A stretch of DNA of 64,000 bases from Methylophilus sp. QUAN (GTDB lineage: Bacteria; Pseudomonadota; Gammaproteobacteria; Burkholderiales; Methylophilaceae): assembly GCF_015354445.1 (NCBI RefSeq), contig NZ_JADKYT010000001.1:1550001-1614000 (forward strand). The letters are read 5' to 3'. The position numbers and the translations under genes are program-made. Within the stretch, counting starts at the first letter, position 1; each line of letters begins with the position of its first letter. The notes under the pieces are model-generated. The model ran no database searches. It was not told where the DNA came from and saw nothing but the letters and a program-made list of their open reading frames with translations. Positions 24,945 through 33,930 of this stretch are shown here, piece by piece.

Positions 24945-27818
24945 CTAACCGCACGAACCAACTTCGCCGCAACTTGTGCAATAGTCGCACCCGTCTTTTT
25001 TAATGACAGAGTACGTTTTACACGCATTGCATTGCTTACCAGCCATTACCTTATTGGTGCTTGCCACCGCTTCCACCTCTTCAGGTTTCGTCAGTATGCC
25101 TGCCTCAGTCACCGGATTACCGTCAGCTGTCAAAATGCCCAGCATGTTGTAACGATGAATCAGCAGTTGCGCCATATAAGCAATCGTACTTGGATAATTC
25201 TGTGATTTCTCACTACCAGGTACTTTCGCCATAAAGTCCCCACGCGCTTCTGAGTAATTGAGCAGCTTACGCAGCTTCATACCAATCCACGCTGGATCCA
25301 TTACACGCATATCGAATGAGAGCAGTTTGCACAGCCCATCCAACACGCGAGGGTAATTGCCAGAGATCCATACACTGTATGGACGACGCTGGCCATCCGG
25401 CATCACCAATTCCTTAACCCACAGCACAAAATCATCATTGGTTGATGGATTGTAAATATCCACTGTCCAAGACAACGTACCATTTGGGCCAGACTTAGGC
25501 TCTTTCTTAGCAAACATCGCATCTACCACTGGTGATGGATCAGCTTCGTTGACAAAACTACCACCGGCTAAATCATTCAATCGCCAGTTAACCAACTTCG
25601 CAAACCCTGATACCAGGCTTGGCACACGCTCATATTCACCACTTGCCGGCATTGGCATGTCAAAAGCATCCTCACCTGACGTTTTCATCAGAGATTCAAG
25701 CTTCATCGACAACCAATGTTTATCTTGCGCACGCATATCCATGGACAGTGTTTTAGCAATGGCGCCTAACCCGCGTGGGGCTTCGGAACCATTGACCCAT
25801 ACCTCGTAAGGATGAGCCACACCATTCTGTACATGCGACACAAACACTGCAAAGTCACCCAAAATAGGATGCTCAATCATCGGTGATACCCAACCAGCAC
25901 TGCCCGAAGGCAATTCTGGACGACCAGGCCAACGCAGACTTGCTAACGCAGGTGCTGGGGCTTTGTCCAACTTGATACGGCGATCAGGATCGTTCGCATC
26001 GGTTGTTAGGTCGTTTGGTGTTGTAGCTGGGGTTGCTGCCGGTGTTACAGACAGAACTGAACCAGTCACATTGTTAGGACGATAGGTAGTGATACCCTTC
26101 AACCCCAACTTATACGCCATCATGTACAAATCAGTGAATTGCTCGTATGGATAATCTTCCGGTACGTTCACTGTCTTGCTGATAGCGGTATCAACAAATG
26201 GTGCTACAGCTGCTGACATCAATACATGATCGATAGCTGACATTTCCATCGCCGTAACGAAGGATGGTGGTAGATTTTTTTCATCCCCACCTAAATGCTT
26301 GTACACGCGGTAAGCGTGATCTTCCACTTGATAAACCTTAGTGGTGCTATCTGGCATGCGTTTTTTGCGTTCGTATGACAAAGCGAAAGCAGGCTCAATG
26401 CCGCCACTTGCATTATCTGCAAATGCCAGCGAAATAGTGCCTGTTGGTGCAATCGACAACAAATGACTATTGCGAATACCGAATTTACGGATACTGCTCT
26501 TGATTGCATCTGGTAGTGTTGATGCGAATGTTCCCTTTTTCAGGTATTTATCCACGTCCAGTAGAGGGAATGAACCCTTTTCCTTTGCCAGCTCAATTGA
26601 GGTCAAATAGGCTGCATCTCGCATCGCTTTCGTGATGTTACTTGCTTCTGCCCTGCCCTCATCTGAGTTGTATGCCAGATTCAACATAGTCAAAGCGTTA
26701 CCCAGGCCCAAGAAACCCAGACCAATGCGACGCTTATTCATTGCTTCATTCTTTTGCTCTTCCAACGGCCAGACAGTTGCGTCTAATACGTTGTCGAGCA
26801 TGCGAATGCTTGTTGCTACCACTTTGCCAAATTGCACGTAATCAAACCGTGCATTTTCTTCAAATGGATTTTTAACAAACTTGGTCAGATTGATACTGCC
26901 CAGGTCACAACAACCGTAATCCGGCAAAGGCTGCTCACCGCAAGGGTTCGTCGCCTCTATCGTTTCACAATAGTTGAGGTTGTTTAATTGATTGATGCGA
27001 TCCAGAAACAGGACACCAGGTTCAGCGTAATCGTATGTGGACTTCATAATCAAATCCCACAACTCTTTTGCTTTCACCACACGGTATACCCATAACCCAT
27101 CGGCACGCTGATAAGTGTTTGGAACTTCACTGCTTGGTTTGGCCACATGGACCAGTTCCCAATCAGCGTCATTCTGCACAGCTGTCATAAAGCTATCGAA
27201 CACCCCAACAGAAACGTTGAAGTTTGTCAGACGGCCTTTTTCACGCTTCGCTTTGATAAACTCTTCAATATCTGGGTGGTCACAATTCAACACACCCATC
27301 TGAGCACCACGGCGAGCGCCAGCACTTTCAACTGTAACGCAGGATTTGTCATAAATGTCCATGTAGGACACTGGACCGGAAGCCCGTGATTTTGTACCTT
27401 TGACAAAGGCGCCACGTGGACGAATTTTGGAGAAATTGTAACCTTCCCCGCCACCACGTCTCATTGTCTCAGCTGATTGTTCCAGTGCGCGGTAAATACC
27501 TACCTTACCGTCTACTACCGCCGAGATTGAATCCCCGACAGGTTGAACAAAACAATTGATGAGTGTTGCTTGAATGTCAGTACCGGCTGCACTATTAATA
27601 CGGCCGCCAGGCACAAAACCATTTTCCATTGCATCGTAAAACTGTTTCTCAAGTTTAGCTTTCAGGCTTGGTTTCTCTACTGCAGCCAGGGCCTTAGCAA
27701 CGCGAGCCCGTACGTCAGATTGAGTCTTTTCGTCGCCTTTTGCATATTTCTCAAGTAATACCTCGGTAGAAATTTCTTGACTCGGTAAAAGAGTAATAAT
27801 TCTCGTAGGTGCGTTCAT
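24945..27818 (-). CDS. nrdJ: Adenosylcobalamin-dependent (class II) ribonucleotide reductase
   Basis: 957 residues from the ATG at 27818 (AAGGAGATACACC before it); a longer frame to 27896 lacks a binding site. Features: [20 protein letters not shown], the [18 protein letters not shown] segment, the radical-site motif [20 protein letters not shown], and [21 protein letters not shown] long C-terminal extension (about 640-920) contains two related repeats, each with a YxVWxxG core ([17 protein letters not shown] and [17 protein letters not shown]). The end carries CNAC, CDYC and a final CG redox/zinc tail. It makes deoxynucleotides without oxygen using coenzyme B12, supplying the plasmid or host for DNA synthesis. 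Confidence 0.93.
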   Translation of the reverse strand: MNAPTRIITLLPSQEISTEVLLEKYAKGDEKTQSDVRARVAKALAAVEKPSLKAKLEKQFYDAMENGFVPGGRINSAAGTDIQATLINCFVQPVGDSISAVVDGKVGIYRALEQSAETMRRGGGEGYNFSKIRPRGAFVKGTKSRASGPVSYMDIYDKSCVTVESAGARRGAQMGVLNCDHPDIEEFIKAKREKGRLTNFNVSVGVFDSFMTAVQNDADWELVHVAKPSSEVPNTYQRADGLWVYRVVKAKELWDLIMKSTYDYAEPGVLFLDRINQLNNLNYCETIEATNPCGEQPLPDYGCCDLGSINLTKFVKNPFEENARFDYVQFGKVVATSIRMLDNVLDATVWPLEEQKNEAMNKRRIGLGFLGLGNALTMLNLAYNSDEGRAEASNITKAMRDAAYLTSIELAKEKGSFPLLDVDKYLKKGTFASTLPDAIKSSIRKFGIRNSHLLSIAPTGTISLAFADNASGGIEPAFALSYERKKRMPDSTTKVYQVEDHAYRVYKHLGGDEKNLPPSFVTAMEMSAIDHVLMSAAVAPFVDTAISKTVNVPEDYPYEQFTDLYMMAYKLGLKGITTYRPNNVTGSVLSVTPAATPATTPNDLTTDANDPDRRIKLDKAPAPALASLRWPGRPELPSGSAGWVSPMIEHPILGDFAVFVSHVQNGVAHPYEVWVNGSEAPRGLGAIAKTLSMDMRAQDKHWLSMKLESLMKTSGEDAFDMPMPASGEYERVPSLVSGFAKLVNWRLNDLAGGSFVNEADPSPVVDAMFAKKEPKSGPNGTLSWTVDIYNPSTNDDFVLWVKELVMPDGQRRPYSVWISGNYPRVLDGLCKLLSFDMRVMDPAWIGMKLRKLLNYSEARGDFMAKVPGSEKSQNYPSTIAYMAQLLIHRYNMLGILTADGNPVTEAGILTKPEEVEAVASTNKVMAGKQCNACKTYSVIKKDGCDYCTSCGEVGSCG

Positions 27819-28116
27819 GGTGTATCTCCTTTCAGAAATTGGCCCCGACTGAGGCACGCCACAGCACCCTTGGAGGGGCGATATGGCGTGCCCCAACCGG
27901 GAGTAAACCCAAATTGAGAATAGAGATATCCCTTGTGGGCAAAATCTCTCTATGCCCAGTAGGGTTTGGTTTGGAAAAAAAATGTCCAGATGGACTGGTT
28001 GCTACGTGAGTAGCTTTTGGAATCTGTGAATCATCACAGTAATGAAGGTGCAAGCACCTGCAAATCAGTAGTATGTTGCATTCAGGATGAACACAAGATA
28101 CTAGTGACTAACACGA
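27819..28116 (-). promoter_or_regulatory. Long structured leader of nrdJ
   Basis: About 290 nt with no gene. Hairpins in mRNA sense include AGGUGC-UU-GCACCU, CUGUGA-UGAU-UCACAG, GCUAC-UCAC-GUAGC, GUCC-AUCU-GGAC, and next to the start a 9-bp perfect stem GGCACGCCA...UGGCGUGCC. I did not see a cobalamin riboswitch B12 box (GCCACUG), although the gene needs B12. AGGUGC-UU-GCACCU has a covarying counterpart (AGGUAC-UU-GUACCU) in the DUF3150 leader. Confidence 0.5.
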
Positions 28117-28145
28117 ACTCTAATACTTAGGGTGATAAATGTCAA
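28117..28145 (-). promoter_or_regulatory. Sigma-70-type promoter for nrdJ
   Basis: Minus strand: perfect -35 TTGACA (28145-28140), 17 bp, TAGAGT (28122-28117). It lies about 300 bp before the nrdJ start, ahead of the structured leader. Confidence 0.6.
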
Positions 28146-28181
28146 TCCTGCATACCCCTTTAGGGATATACAGGACCGAGA

Positions 28182-28667
28182 TCAATAACTACCGAGCTTT
28201 ACCACTCTGAGGCTGGCGCCCTGAACTAAACGCACAGTATCACCCACCCCAATACGAGCAGTGGTAGCATCTTCCGGTTGAGTGACTGCAAAGAACTTGC
28301 CGTCATCGCGCTTCAGAATAAACTCAATGCCATCTTTTTTCTGCAAGTATTCGTTAGCTGTATTACCCGCATAACCGCCTGCAGCCGTCAAAACAATCGT
28401 AGCCAATGAGCGGGTAGTATTATTGTTGCCAACGGCATTACCAATTACACCACCTACCACGCCACCAAGAACTGGTAACGCATACTGGCCAACCATATTT
28501 TGTTGCTGATTCACAATCTGAACCCGGCGCATCTCAACAACCTGCGCAACGTCGACAGACGACGCACGCATAGTTTCGTTTGATCCATATACCGAACCAG
28601 ACAGGTTGTCAGCTTGAACATTGGCAGACATTACAACAGCAATAACGAACAGAATTTTTTTAAACAT
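28182..28667 (-). CDS. Glycine-zipper outer-membrane-type protein
   Basis: 161 residues with a signal peptide (cleaved near VQADNL). A double Gly-zipper membrane segment (LPVLGGVVGGVIGNAVG, then AAGGYAGNTANEY) is followed by a C-terminal beta domain ending in GDTVRLVQGASLRVVKLG. This layout is that of SlyB/glycine-zipper 2TM proteins of the outer membrane. A GGAG precedes the ATG. Its role on the plasmid is unknown, possibly envelope integrity or surface exclusion. Confidence 0.75.
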   Translation of the reverse strand: MFKKILFVIAVVMSANVQADNLSGSVYGSNETMRASSVDVAQVVEMRRVQIVNQQQNMVGQYALPVLGGVVGGVIGNAVGNNNTTRSLATIVLTAAGGYAGNTANEYLQKKDGIEFILKRDDGKFFAVTQPEDATTARIGVGDTVRLVQGASLRVVKLGSY

Positions 28668-28712
28668 GATGTTTCTCCAAATATGAAATGAAAAAATTAA
28701 GAACTGACCTGA

Positions 28713-28814
28713 TTAGCCGTAACGCTTTTCCAGGTAATCGGCAGCGATGCCGGCAATTGCTAAAACCGAACAAATCACTACGATGATTCCTAAAGATTGC
28801 AAAGTCATAACCAT
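28713..28814 (-). CDS. 33-residue single-pass membrane peptide
   Basis: Starts MVMTLQSLGIIVVICSVLAI and continues AGIAADYLEKRYG. One hydrophobic helix and a short charged C-terminus. A clear AGGAG lies 8 bases before the ATG at 28814 and a structured leader precedes it. The family is not recognised. Confidence 0.6.
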   Translation of the reverse strand: MVMTLQSLGIIVVICSVLAIAGIAADYLEKRYG

Positions 28815-28878
28815 GGTTAACTCCTAAGTAAAAATGGAAGCCAACCCCGAGGGACTGGCCCCCGGTTGGGAAGAAAAA
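28815..28878 (-). promoter_or_regulatory. Structured leader of the 33-residue peptide gene
   Basis: In mRNA sense CCCAACCGGGGGCCAGUCCC...CGGGGUUGG forms a GC-rich hairpin (CCAACCGGGG/CCUCGGGGUUGG type). GGCUUCC can then pair imperfectly with the SD AGGAG. The same arrangement as the other leaders of this block. Confidence 0.5.
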
Positions 28879-28882
28879 TTAA

Positions 28883-29206
28883 TTAAAAGAAAGCAGCTGC
28901 ACCCTGAAATCCATTGAAAACTTCCGGCACCAAATATGGTGTCTTTCTCGGACTTCTTGGAGCATCCAGCCAATCGGAAATATCACCCTCATCAATCATA
29001 CGGAACGTAAACTGCCCCTTAATGAATTGAGAGTGATACTGCCCTTTTGAACTTACTGACAGAAAATCATTGAATATTTTTTGAGAGACATCTTCATAAA
29101 CGTAGATGCCCCCATTCAAGAATTTAACTATCAGTGCCTTCTTTTTTGTTCCATATCCAATACTGTCTATGGAAGAACTGCTTACAGGTATCAAACTATT
29201 CGACAT
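28883..29206 (-). CDS. KTSC-domain protein
   Basis: 107 residues. VSSSSIDSIGYGTKKKALIV, FLNGGIYVYEDV and SSKGQYHSQFIKGQF match the KTSC domain (named after its Lys-Thr-Ser-Cys motif), a small fold fused in some phages to nucleic-acid enzymes. The KTSC Cys motif itself is not strict here. The C-terminus ends FQGAAAFF, similar to the end of the protein at 31064-31510. GGAGG precedes the ATG; SSB lies 30 bp upstream. Confidence 0.75.
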   Translation of the reverse strand: MSNSLIPVSSSSIDSIGYGTKKKALIVKFLNGGIYVYEDVSQKIFNDFLSVSSKGQYHSQFIKGQFTFRMIDEGDISDWLDAPRSPRKTPYLVPEVFNGFQGAAAFF

Positions 29207-29236
29207 ACCGACCTCCCTTTCTAATTACCAAGGCAA

Positions 29237-29836
29237 TTAGAATTTACGAGGCTTGAATCTGCGATCATTCCGAAGAATCACATCGGCTGCCATATCTGGC
29301 TTGGCAAAAGGAATGTCATCGTCAAAATTGTCAAAATTTCCCGGATCTCCATTGCCACCACCTGCATTTGCCATCGCCGGAGCTCGTTGAGCTGAAGGCT
29401 GAGGCGCACGCTGTTGTGATGCTGGTTGACTACCCTGATTACCACCTTGATACTCTGCTTGGTGATCATAACCATCATGATCTTGATTGCCACCATCTGA
29501 ACCAGAACGACCTGTGCCCAACAACTGCATTTGATCTGCAACGATTTCGGTTGAATAACGAGTTACCCCGTCTTTCTCCCATTTACGTGTTTGCAGACGG
29601 CCTTCGATATACACAGGTCTACCTTTTTTGAGGTATTCCCCTGCAATCTCAGCCAGGCGGCGATAAAGCACAATGTTGTGCCATTCGGTTTTTTCTTGGC
29701 GGGTGCCAGATTTGTCTTTCCAGTTTTCCGTTGTCGCAATGCTCATATTGGCCACTGCTTCGCCATTCGGCATATAACGAACCTCTGGATCACGACCCAA
29801 TGAACCCATCAAAATTACTTTGTTTACACTTGCCAT
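29237..29836 (-). CDS. ssb: Single-stranded DNA-binding protein with extended C-terminus
   Basis: 199 residues. The OB fold begins [20 protein letters not shown] and contains [13 protein letters not shown] and [21 protein letters not shown] Gln/Gly-rich linker follows (about 115-165). The classic acidic tip DDDIPF is present but not terminal: about 23 more residues follow, with a basic end ([11 protein letters not shown]). The tip normally recruits repair and replication proteins by its free C-terminus, so the extension may change partner choice. AGGAG precedes the ATG. Confidence 0.93.
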   Translation of the reverse strand: MASVNKVILMGSLGRDPEVRYMPNGEAVANMSIATTENWKDKSGTRQEKTEWHNIVLYRRLAEIAGEYLKKGRPVYIEGRLQTRKWEKDGVTRYSTEIVADQMQLLGTGRSGSDGGNQDHDGYDHQAEYQGGNQGSQPASQQRAPQPSAQRAPAMANAGGGNGDPGNFDNFDDDIPFAKPDMAADVILRNDRRFKPRKF

Positions 29837-29876
29837 TTGTTTCTCCTAAATTAAATTGGCTTTTAGAACGGTTGTC

Positions 29877-30887
29877 CTAGTGAGCCTGTTTCATTGATTT
29901 GCTATTCAGAACGACGATATGCCACTTGTTCATGAATCGCTTTTCACCATCTGTTTTCTCGCCTTCCACTGGTTTCCGGCCTAACTTGAATATTTCAATC
30001 AAGTCACCCTTCTTAGCCCCGCAGCTATTGAGAGCGCGTTTCAGATCTTCACCCCAAACTGTTTCCAAGAGACTGGTTTCACTATCAATGAAATCAACCT
30101 TGTAATGTTTGAAAGATTTGTCACCTTGTACGCGATCAGATAACCCATATGCCTGCAGCACGCCTTTCATGATTGCCTTTGCTTTACTCCTGGCTGTGTG
30201 GTCTACACTTTCAGGAACTGACTCAGGCACCATTTCTGGTTGTGCTACTTCTTGTTTCTCAACTGCATTTTGGGTTGTATTTACTACCTCAGAAGATTCA
30301 ACTGGCGGTTGTGATCTAGCAATTTCTTGCTGTCCATTGGTATAAGCCTTGAACAGATTGTTGACGTCCTGACGGGTCGTCTTAATCACTTGATACTTTG
30401 CGTGCAGCCAATCATCATTGATTTTCAATGGTGGCAACTGCATACGCTTACCGAGTCTCTTTCTAATGCGTTCATCAAGAATATTCATGTGGCGAACAAC
30501 AACCTGCGCCCCTTTGTAATACCTTGCTGTAACGATTGCTTTGTTACCGACCTTCACAGTTACTTTGTCATCGAAACCGTTAATGTCCAACATCACCTGT
30601 TCAGTTTCCTCGACCATCGATTTCTCGACATGGCCAACGTCACCGGCTGGTTCTGTTACCTTTTGTTGCTGTTTGACGAAAGGTTCATCTTCCATCTTTT
30701 TGAAAGCTTTGACTTGTTCTTTAATCTCACTGCGAGCCTCTGAAACGGCATCAGAAGGTGCAGGCACGCGAGATCCATAGGCATAGTTATGAATTGATTT
30801 GCAGACCTTCTCAATCAATGTCATAAAAGTACCCAAACAAGTTAAGCCGCCTAAAACAGCTAATACGAATAAAAAACCCTGATTCAT
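29877..30887 (-). CDS. Hypothetical membrane-anchored protein
   Basis: 336 residues with one N-terminal membrane segment (FLFVLAVLGGLTCLGTFMTL), then a long charged region. The C-terminal part (about 245-335: KHYKVDFIDSETSLLETVWG, DLKRALNSCGAKKGDLIEIF) resembles the small domain found at the ends of large plasmid relaxases and primases (pattern: WG.DLeRAl...GAk.GD). No catalytic motif is seen. UUGGAG precedes the ATG. It precedes ssb, so a DNA-transfer or replication link is possible. Confidence 0.55.
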   Translation of the reverse strand: MNQGFLFVLAVLGGLTCLGTFMTLIEKVCKSIHNYAYGSRVPAPSDAVSEARSEIKEQVKAFKKMEDEPFVKQQQKVTEPAGDVGHVEKSMVEETEQVMLDINGFDDKVTVKVGNKAIVTARYYKGAQVVVRHMNILDERIRKRLGKRMQLPPLKINDDWLHAKYQVIKTTRQDVNNLFKAYTNGQQEIARSQPPVESSEVVNTTQNAVEKQEVAQPEMVPESVPESVDHTARSKAKAIMKGVLQAYGLSDRVQGDKSFKHYKVDFIDSETSLLETVWGEDLKRALNSCGAKKGDLIEIFKLGRKPVEGEKTDGEKRFMNKWHIVVLNSKSMKQAH

Positions 30888-30997
30888 ATTTTTTCTCCAA
30901 CATGAGTTAATCCAGTCCCCCAGGTTCAGGTTTCCGGCTGTCTCGAATGAGACTTCTGTAATGCACCCACACGGAGTGCTTTTTTATCCACGAGGGA

Positions 30998-31046
30998 CAA
31001 AAAAGCGGTTTTCCGAGATACCAGTATTGGCATCCTGGAAAACCGC
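30998..31046 (-). terminator. Intrinsic terminator
   Basis: In minus-strand RNA a 10-bp perfect stem GCGGUUUUCC/GGAAAACCGC (31046-31037 with 31014-31005) encloses a second hairpin (GAUGCCA-AUAC-UGGUAUC) and is followed directly by a U6 run. It lies 18 bp past the gene ending at 31064 and would end that transcript. A GCC-GCAA-GGC hairpin precedes it. The rest of the 31000-30888 gap contains a GUCUC-AUUC-GAGAC hairpin and no gene. Confidence 0.8.
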
Positions 31047-31063
31047 CTTGCGGCAGTTTCCCT

Positions 31064-31510
31064 TCAAATAAAAGCGGCAGCGCCTCTAATATTCTTCATC
31101 GGCGTCGACCTGATTACCTCAACCACCTTCAACTTTTCCTCAAATTCCGTGTAGGACATTGAGTTGAATTTCAGATGTTTTTCAGTAGGCTTCAACCGTT
31201 TGATAGAGATTTGTTCACCTTCGTCATTAACCAACGTGACGGGTGTTTGCATTGCTATAGTTAGCAAAGCGATTACCTGATTGGCATCATCATCCCCATA
31301 CGAAATAACCCCACGTGAAACCTTTGTGGTGTCATATTCATACCGGAAACCGATACTTGGGATCAAAAGCAAATAAGGCCCATCGTTATTACTTTTTACA
31401 GTAACGTCCGAGAACAACTTGCTCAATTTCTCCATCGCATTACTGGCCCATAAATCTTTGGGATTAATGCCTTTCCAGTGAATCAAATCTTTTGTTTTGA
31501 TGGCGCCCAT
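31064..31510 (-). CDS. Hypothetical protein with GAAAF(I/F) C-terminus
   Basis: 148 residues, mixed alpha/beta, no signal peptide. Not recognised. The C-terminus IRGAAAFI resembles that of the KTSC protein (FQGAAAFF). GGAGG lies before the ATG. It follows the CobS-like gene by 15 bp and is last in that transcript, ahead of the terminator at 30998-31046. Confidence 0.6.
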   Translation of the reverse strand: MGAIKTKDLIHWKGINPKDLWASNAMEKLSKLFSDVTVKSNNDGPYLLLIPSIGFRYEYDTTKVSRGVISYGDDDANQVIALLTIAMQTPVTLVNDEGEQISIKRLKPTEKHLKFNSMSYTEFEEKLKVVEVIRSTPMKNIRGAAAFI

Positions 31511-31525
31511 AATGGAAACCTCCCA

Positions 31526-32611
31526 TTACAGAACAGCATCTACGCCGAAATAGTCTTTCAGCAGCTGATGCAGTGCCACTTTTGAAGTTGCTGTACAACC
31601 GTTTGATAAAGCACGTTCCAGGGCGTAGTGCAAAGCACTTAAACCTTTGTCTGGCGCATTACTAAAGCGGACTGTATGTTTTGCCCAACGCAACAGAGTA
31701 CGAGTGGACATGGTTCTTTCAAACGCATTACCCGCCGTATTGCCACTTTCAACGGATTGATCGCGAACAGTTTTGCGGAATTTCAGCATCGTATTGATGT
31801 AGTCATCACGGCTGATGTACTGACCGCGAACGGTCGTTCCATCATCGCGTGAGATTTCCATCCCCTCAGCATCAAACCAGTATTGGAGATCATCGTCAGT
31901 GATGTCTTGATACTCCAGCGCCAACAATGCACGCTCCTGGTCATCATCGAGATAGTCAGCTTTGATAATCATGCCAAACCGTTCTACTACCGATTTGTCA
32001 TGGATATGCGCAGTTGAATAGTTACCATTGGTTTCATCACCAACAAAGTTAGTGTTGGCCGTGGCGATTACAGCAGAACCGGCGCGAGGTGTTACCACTT
32101 CGCCACCTTTGTTCGAGAGAGTGAAAGTACCACCCTCCATGTAACCGTTTAACCCGACTGTTACGCCGGGACGCATCCGGTCCATTTCGTTAATCAAATG
32201 CCAGCCACCAAACTTAGCCGCCTGTGTTGCAGGCCCATCCAAGAAAACGGTTGCCCCCTTTTCATTCAGAAGAAATTGCCCAAAAAATTCGAACAATTCC
32301 ATTTCTTCATTTCCAGTTGACTCCCATACGGGGATTTGCAAACGAGCTGCCAATTGCTTGACGAATGATGTCTTACCAGTGCCGGTTGGACCATGAATCA
32401 ATAAAGGTTCAGGGTTTTCATCGCGCAACCAGGCTAGTACATCTCTGACCATATCGCTACGGAACAGATAGGGCTCAGCTTTTGGAATGTGCGCCAGCAC
32501 ATATGAAACCCCATTGATGCTTTCGTCGTACTCGCGTACTGGCACGGTCAGTGAAGGATCAACTGCCATACCCAAAACTTCACTCAAGGGTTTATCTACA
32601 AGCTTGTACAT
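31526..32611 (-). CDS. CobS-like AAA+ ATPase (MoxR class)
   Basis: 361 residues from the ATG at 32611, preceded by GGAGAG; the longer frame to 32665 covers the leader hairpins. Walker A is LIHGPTGTGKTSFVKQLAAR (about 85-104), Walker B-like ATVFLDGPATQ, then LINEMDRMRPGVTVGLNGYM and SAVIATANTNF (sensor 1). This is the CobS/MoxR-type AAA+ fold. CobS and CobT of aerobic cobalt chelatase work together; here the CobT-like partner is at 21410-23218 and DUF3150 next to it. Probably an ATP-driven remodelling complex of unknown target. Confidence 0.85.
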   Translation of the reverse strand: MYKLVDKPLSEVLGMAVDPSLTVPVREYDESINGVSYVLAHIPKAEPYLFRSDMVRDVLAWLRDENPEPLLIHGPTGTGKTSFVKQLAARLQIPVWESTGNEEMELFEFFGQFLLNEKGATVFLDGPATQAAKFGGWHLINEMDRMRPGVTVGLNGYMEGGTFTLSNKGGEVVTPRAGSAVIATANTNFVGDETNGNYSTAHIHDKSVVERFGMIIKADYLDDDQERALLALEYQDITDDDLQYWFDAEGMEISRDDGTTVRGQYISRDDYINTMLKFRKTVRDQSVESGNTAGNAFERTMSTRTLLRWAKHTVRFSNAPDKGLSALHYALERALSNGCTATSKVALHQLLKDYFGVDAVL

Positions 32612-32668
32612 AGTTCTCTCCAAATAAAATTTGGAGGCAACTTCCCCTGCGGGAAATGCCCCCACAGG
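32612..32668 (-). promoter_or_regulatory. Structured leader of CobS-like gene, perfect SD-sequestering hairpin
   Basis: In mRNA sense CUCCAAAU pairs perfectly with AUUUGGAG around UUU, locking the SD. A second hairpin upstream is CCCUGUGGGGGCAUUUCCCG with CAGGGG. The two fill the gap between stop and start. Confidence 0.65.
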
Positions 32669-32678
32669 GATTGTTTAA

Positions 32679-33092
32679 CTAGGCCGCCTTTTTGTAGGCG
32701 GTGATTGCTTTCTTGAAATTGCTTTCAAGGGTGAAGAAGATTTGATTCCGCATTTCATCGGGATCTACTTCCATGATCTGACAACACAAGTGGAACGAAA
32801 AAGGTTTAGGCATTTTTTTATGCTCAGCCTTGCCGTTCACAACTTCAATTGCATCATTCATCTCATCAGGAGCGTAAATCCACTCCAGAACTTCAATCTT
32901 TCTGTCTATCTGGGCCTTAGTGGTTCCCGATTGTTTCAGGACACTCAGACTTTCATTAAACAGATTTTCATGCAGCTCCAGAATCTCTTCCAACGTCCAG
33001 TCTTTCGGGAATACAACCGAATCCCAGAACATTGGTAGAACAAATTGCGATTGCAGGAATTTTTCTCGACGTGTTAGTTTTTTCTCTGACAT
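32679..33092 (-). CDS. Hypothetical protein
   Basis: 137 residues, helical and charged, soluble. It begins with a basic N-terminus (MSEKKLTRREKFLQSQ). An AGGAGG lies seven bases before the ATG. It follows the gene ending at 33102 and precedes the CobS-like gene, so it belongs to the same transcript. Not recognised. Confidence 0.6.
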   Translation of the reverse strand: MSEKKLTRREKFLQSQFVLPMFWDSVVFPKDWTLEEILELHENLFNESLSVLKQSGTTKAQIDRKIEVLEWIYAPDEMNDAIEVVNGKAEHKKMPKPFSFHLCCQIMEVDPDEMRNQIFFTLESNFKKAITAYKKAA

Positions 33093-33101
33093 TTTGGCCT
33101 C

Positions 33102-33474
33102 CTATCGGGCACCATGCATCGCAGACAATTGAAGCTGCGTGTGCTTGGGCGCTACAGGTGACTTGAAATGCTTCAAGCAGAACCCTTGAGACGTTTTCGC
33201 TGAAACTACGTCATTTATGGGGTCTTGTGTGGACTGCCAACCACTCCAAGAAGATTTAACCGTTGCTGGTTCAATCTCAATTTGCGGTAAGCGTGGTTTT
33301 GGCCGCGGATTCTGGTCTAACACAAGTGTTTCGCCATCATCGAGTTCCCATACGAAAACTCGCAATCCTTGACTATTTTGCAGAACGGCAGAGCTGACTA
33401 TTGAGCGATTGTGAATATGCTTCCCAATCTCCAATATCACTGCACCTTGTCCAACAGGTATTTGTAATGCCATG
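33102..33474 (-). CDS. Hypothetical protein
   Basis: About 123 residues from the ATG at 33474 (MALQIPVGQGAVILEIG), preceded by AGGAGGCACC; the extra 15 residues of the longer frame lie over the leader hairpin. It has beta-rich N-terminal sequence with LRVFVWELDDGETLVLDQNP, then a disordered C-terminal tail. Not recognised. Confidence 0.6.
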
Positions 33475-33581
33475 GTGCCTCCTAAAGAAAAAAAGGCACC
33501 AAGGGCCCGAATGGGCAATTGATGCCCTATCGGGGTTGATGAAATGCGTCATGTAGACGCTAGTTATTTTGCCAGCGGCAA
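33475..33581 (-). promoter_or_regulatory. Structured leader with conserved ATTTCATCA module (second copy)
   Basis: In mRNA sense: UUGCC-GCU-GGCAA hairpin (33581-33569), UAGCGUCUACAUGACGC hairpin, AUUUCAUCA (33545-33537), then GGGC hairpins, and a final GGUGCC...GGCACC stem that holds the SD AGGAGG immediately before the ATG at 33474. The first hairpin overlaps the end of the tiny gene at 33564-33668. Confidence 0.6.
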
Positions 33582-33668
33582 AAAATCTTTCAGGTCGTTT
33601 ATGGACTTGGAAGAATTCTTGAAGCCAGAACCATCCCCCAGGGGATTACCCCCCTGAGTTTTGGCCAT
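33564..33668 (-). CDS. Possible 34-residue protein
   Basis: A complete short frame beginning MAKTQGGNPLGDGSGFKNSS and ending with KSINDLKDFLPLAK. It starts one base after the stop of the gene ending at 33670, the spacing of coupled genes. No separate strong SD is visible; GGCUGAAGGU overlaps the previous gene. The Gly-rich beginning is unlike a shadow frame. Not recognised. Confidence 0.4.
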   Translation of the reverse strand: MAKTQGGNPLGDGSGFKNSSKSINDLKDFLPLAK

Positions 33669-33669
33669 T

Positions 33670-33846
33670 TCACGTTGGCTGAAGGTCGATTGCAATAACG
33701 CGAACGATACGCTTAACCTTCTCCATGCTACGAGTATTGCAATTCCCAGTCTTTAACGTGGTGTGAACCAAAATTGCATCCCGTACTGGAATGTTGTTTC
33801 TGGCCATGGACTGTAAAATCTGAGTTGCATTAATTGCAGATGACAT
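33670..33846 (-). CDS. Small hypothetical protein
   Basis: 58 residues from the ATG at 33846 (MSSAINATQILQSMARNNIP) with AAAGGAG before it. It is helical at the N-terminus, with a strand-rich end (RIVRVIAIDLQ). The upstream 60 bp hold a leader with GGGAGC-UUU-GCUCCC and GAGGGUG...CACCUUC hairpins. Not recognised. Confidence 0.6.
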   Translation of the reverse strand: MSSAINATQILQSMARNNIPVRDAILVHTTLKTGNCNTRSMEKVKRIVRVIAIDLQPT

Positions 33847-33930
33847 AGTGATCTCCTTTGAAAGTTTGCTCCCGGTTGAAGGTGCTGAAATAACACCCTC
33901 AAGCGGGAGCAAAGCTCCCGAATTTGACTA

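Noticed and set aside
27819-28116. Cobalamin riboswitch before nrdJ
   Set aside because: I could not find the B12 box GCCACUG or its neighbouring conserved segments in the leader. The structure is unlike the known class.
23272-32611. Cobalt chelatase operon (cobN, cobS, cobT)
   Set aside because: No CobN-like subunit is present, and no other cobalamin-biosynthesis gene occurs. The CobS/CobT likeness is better explained by the MoxR/VWA pair class.
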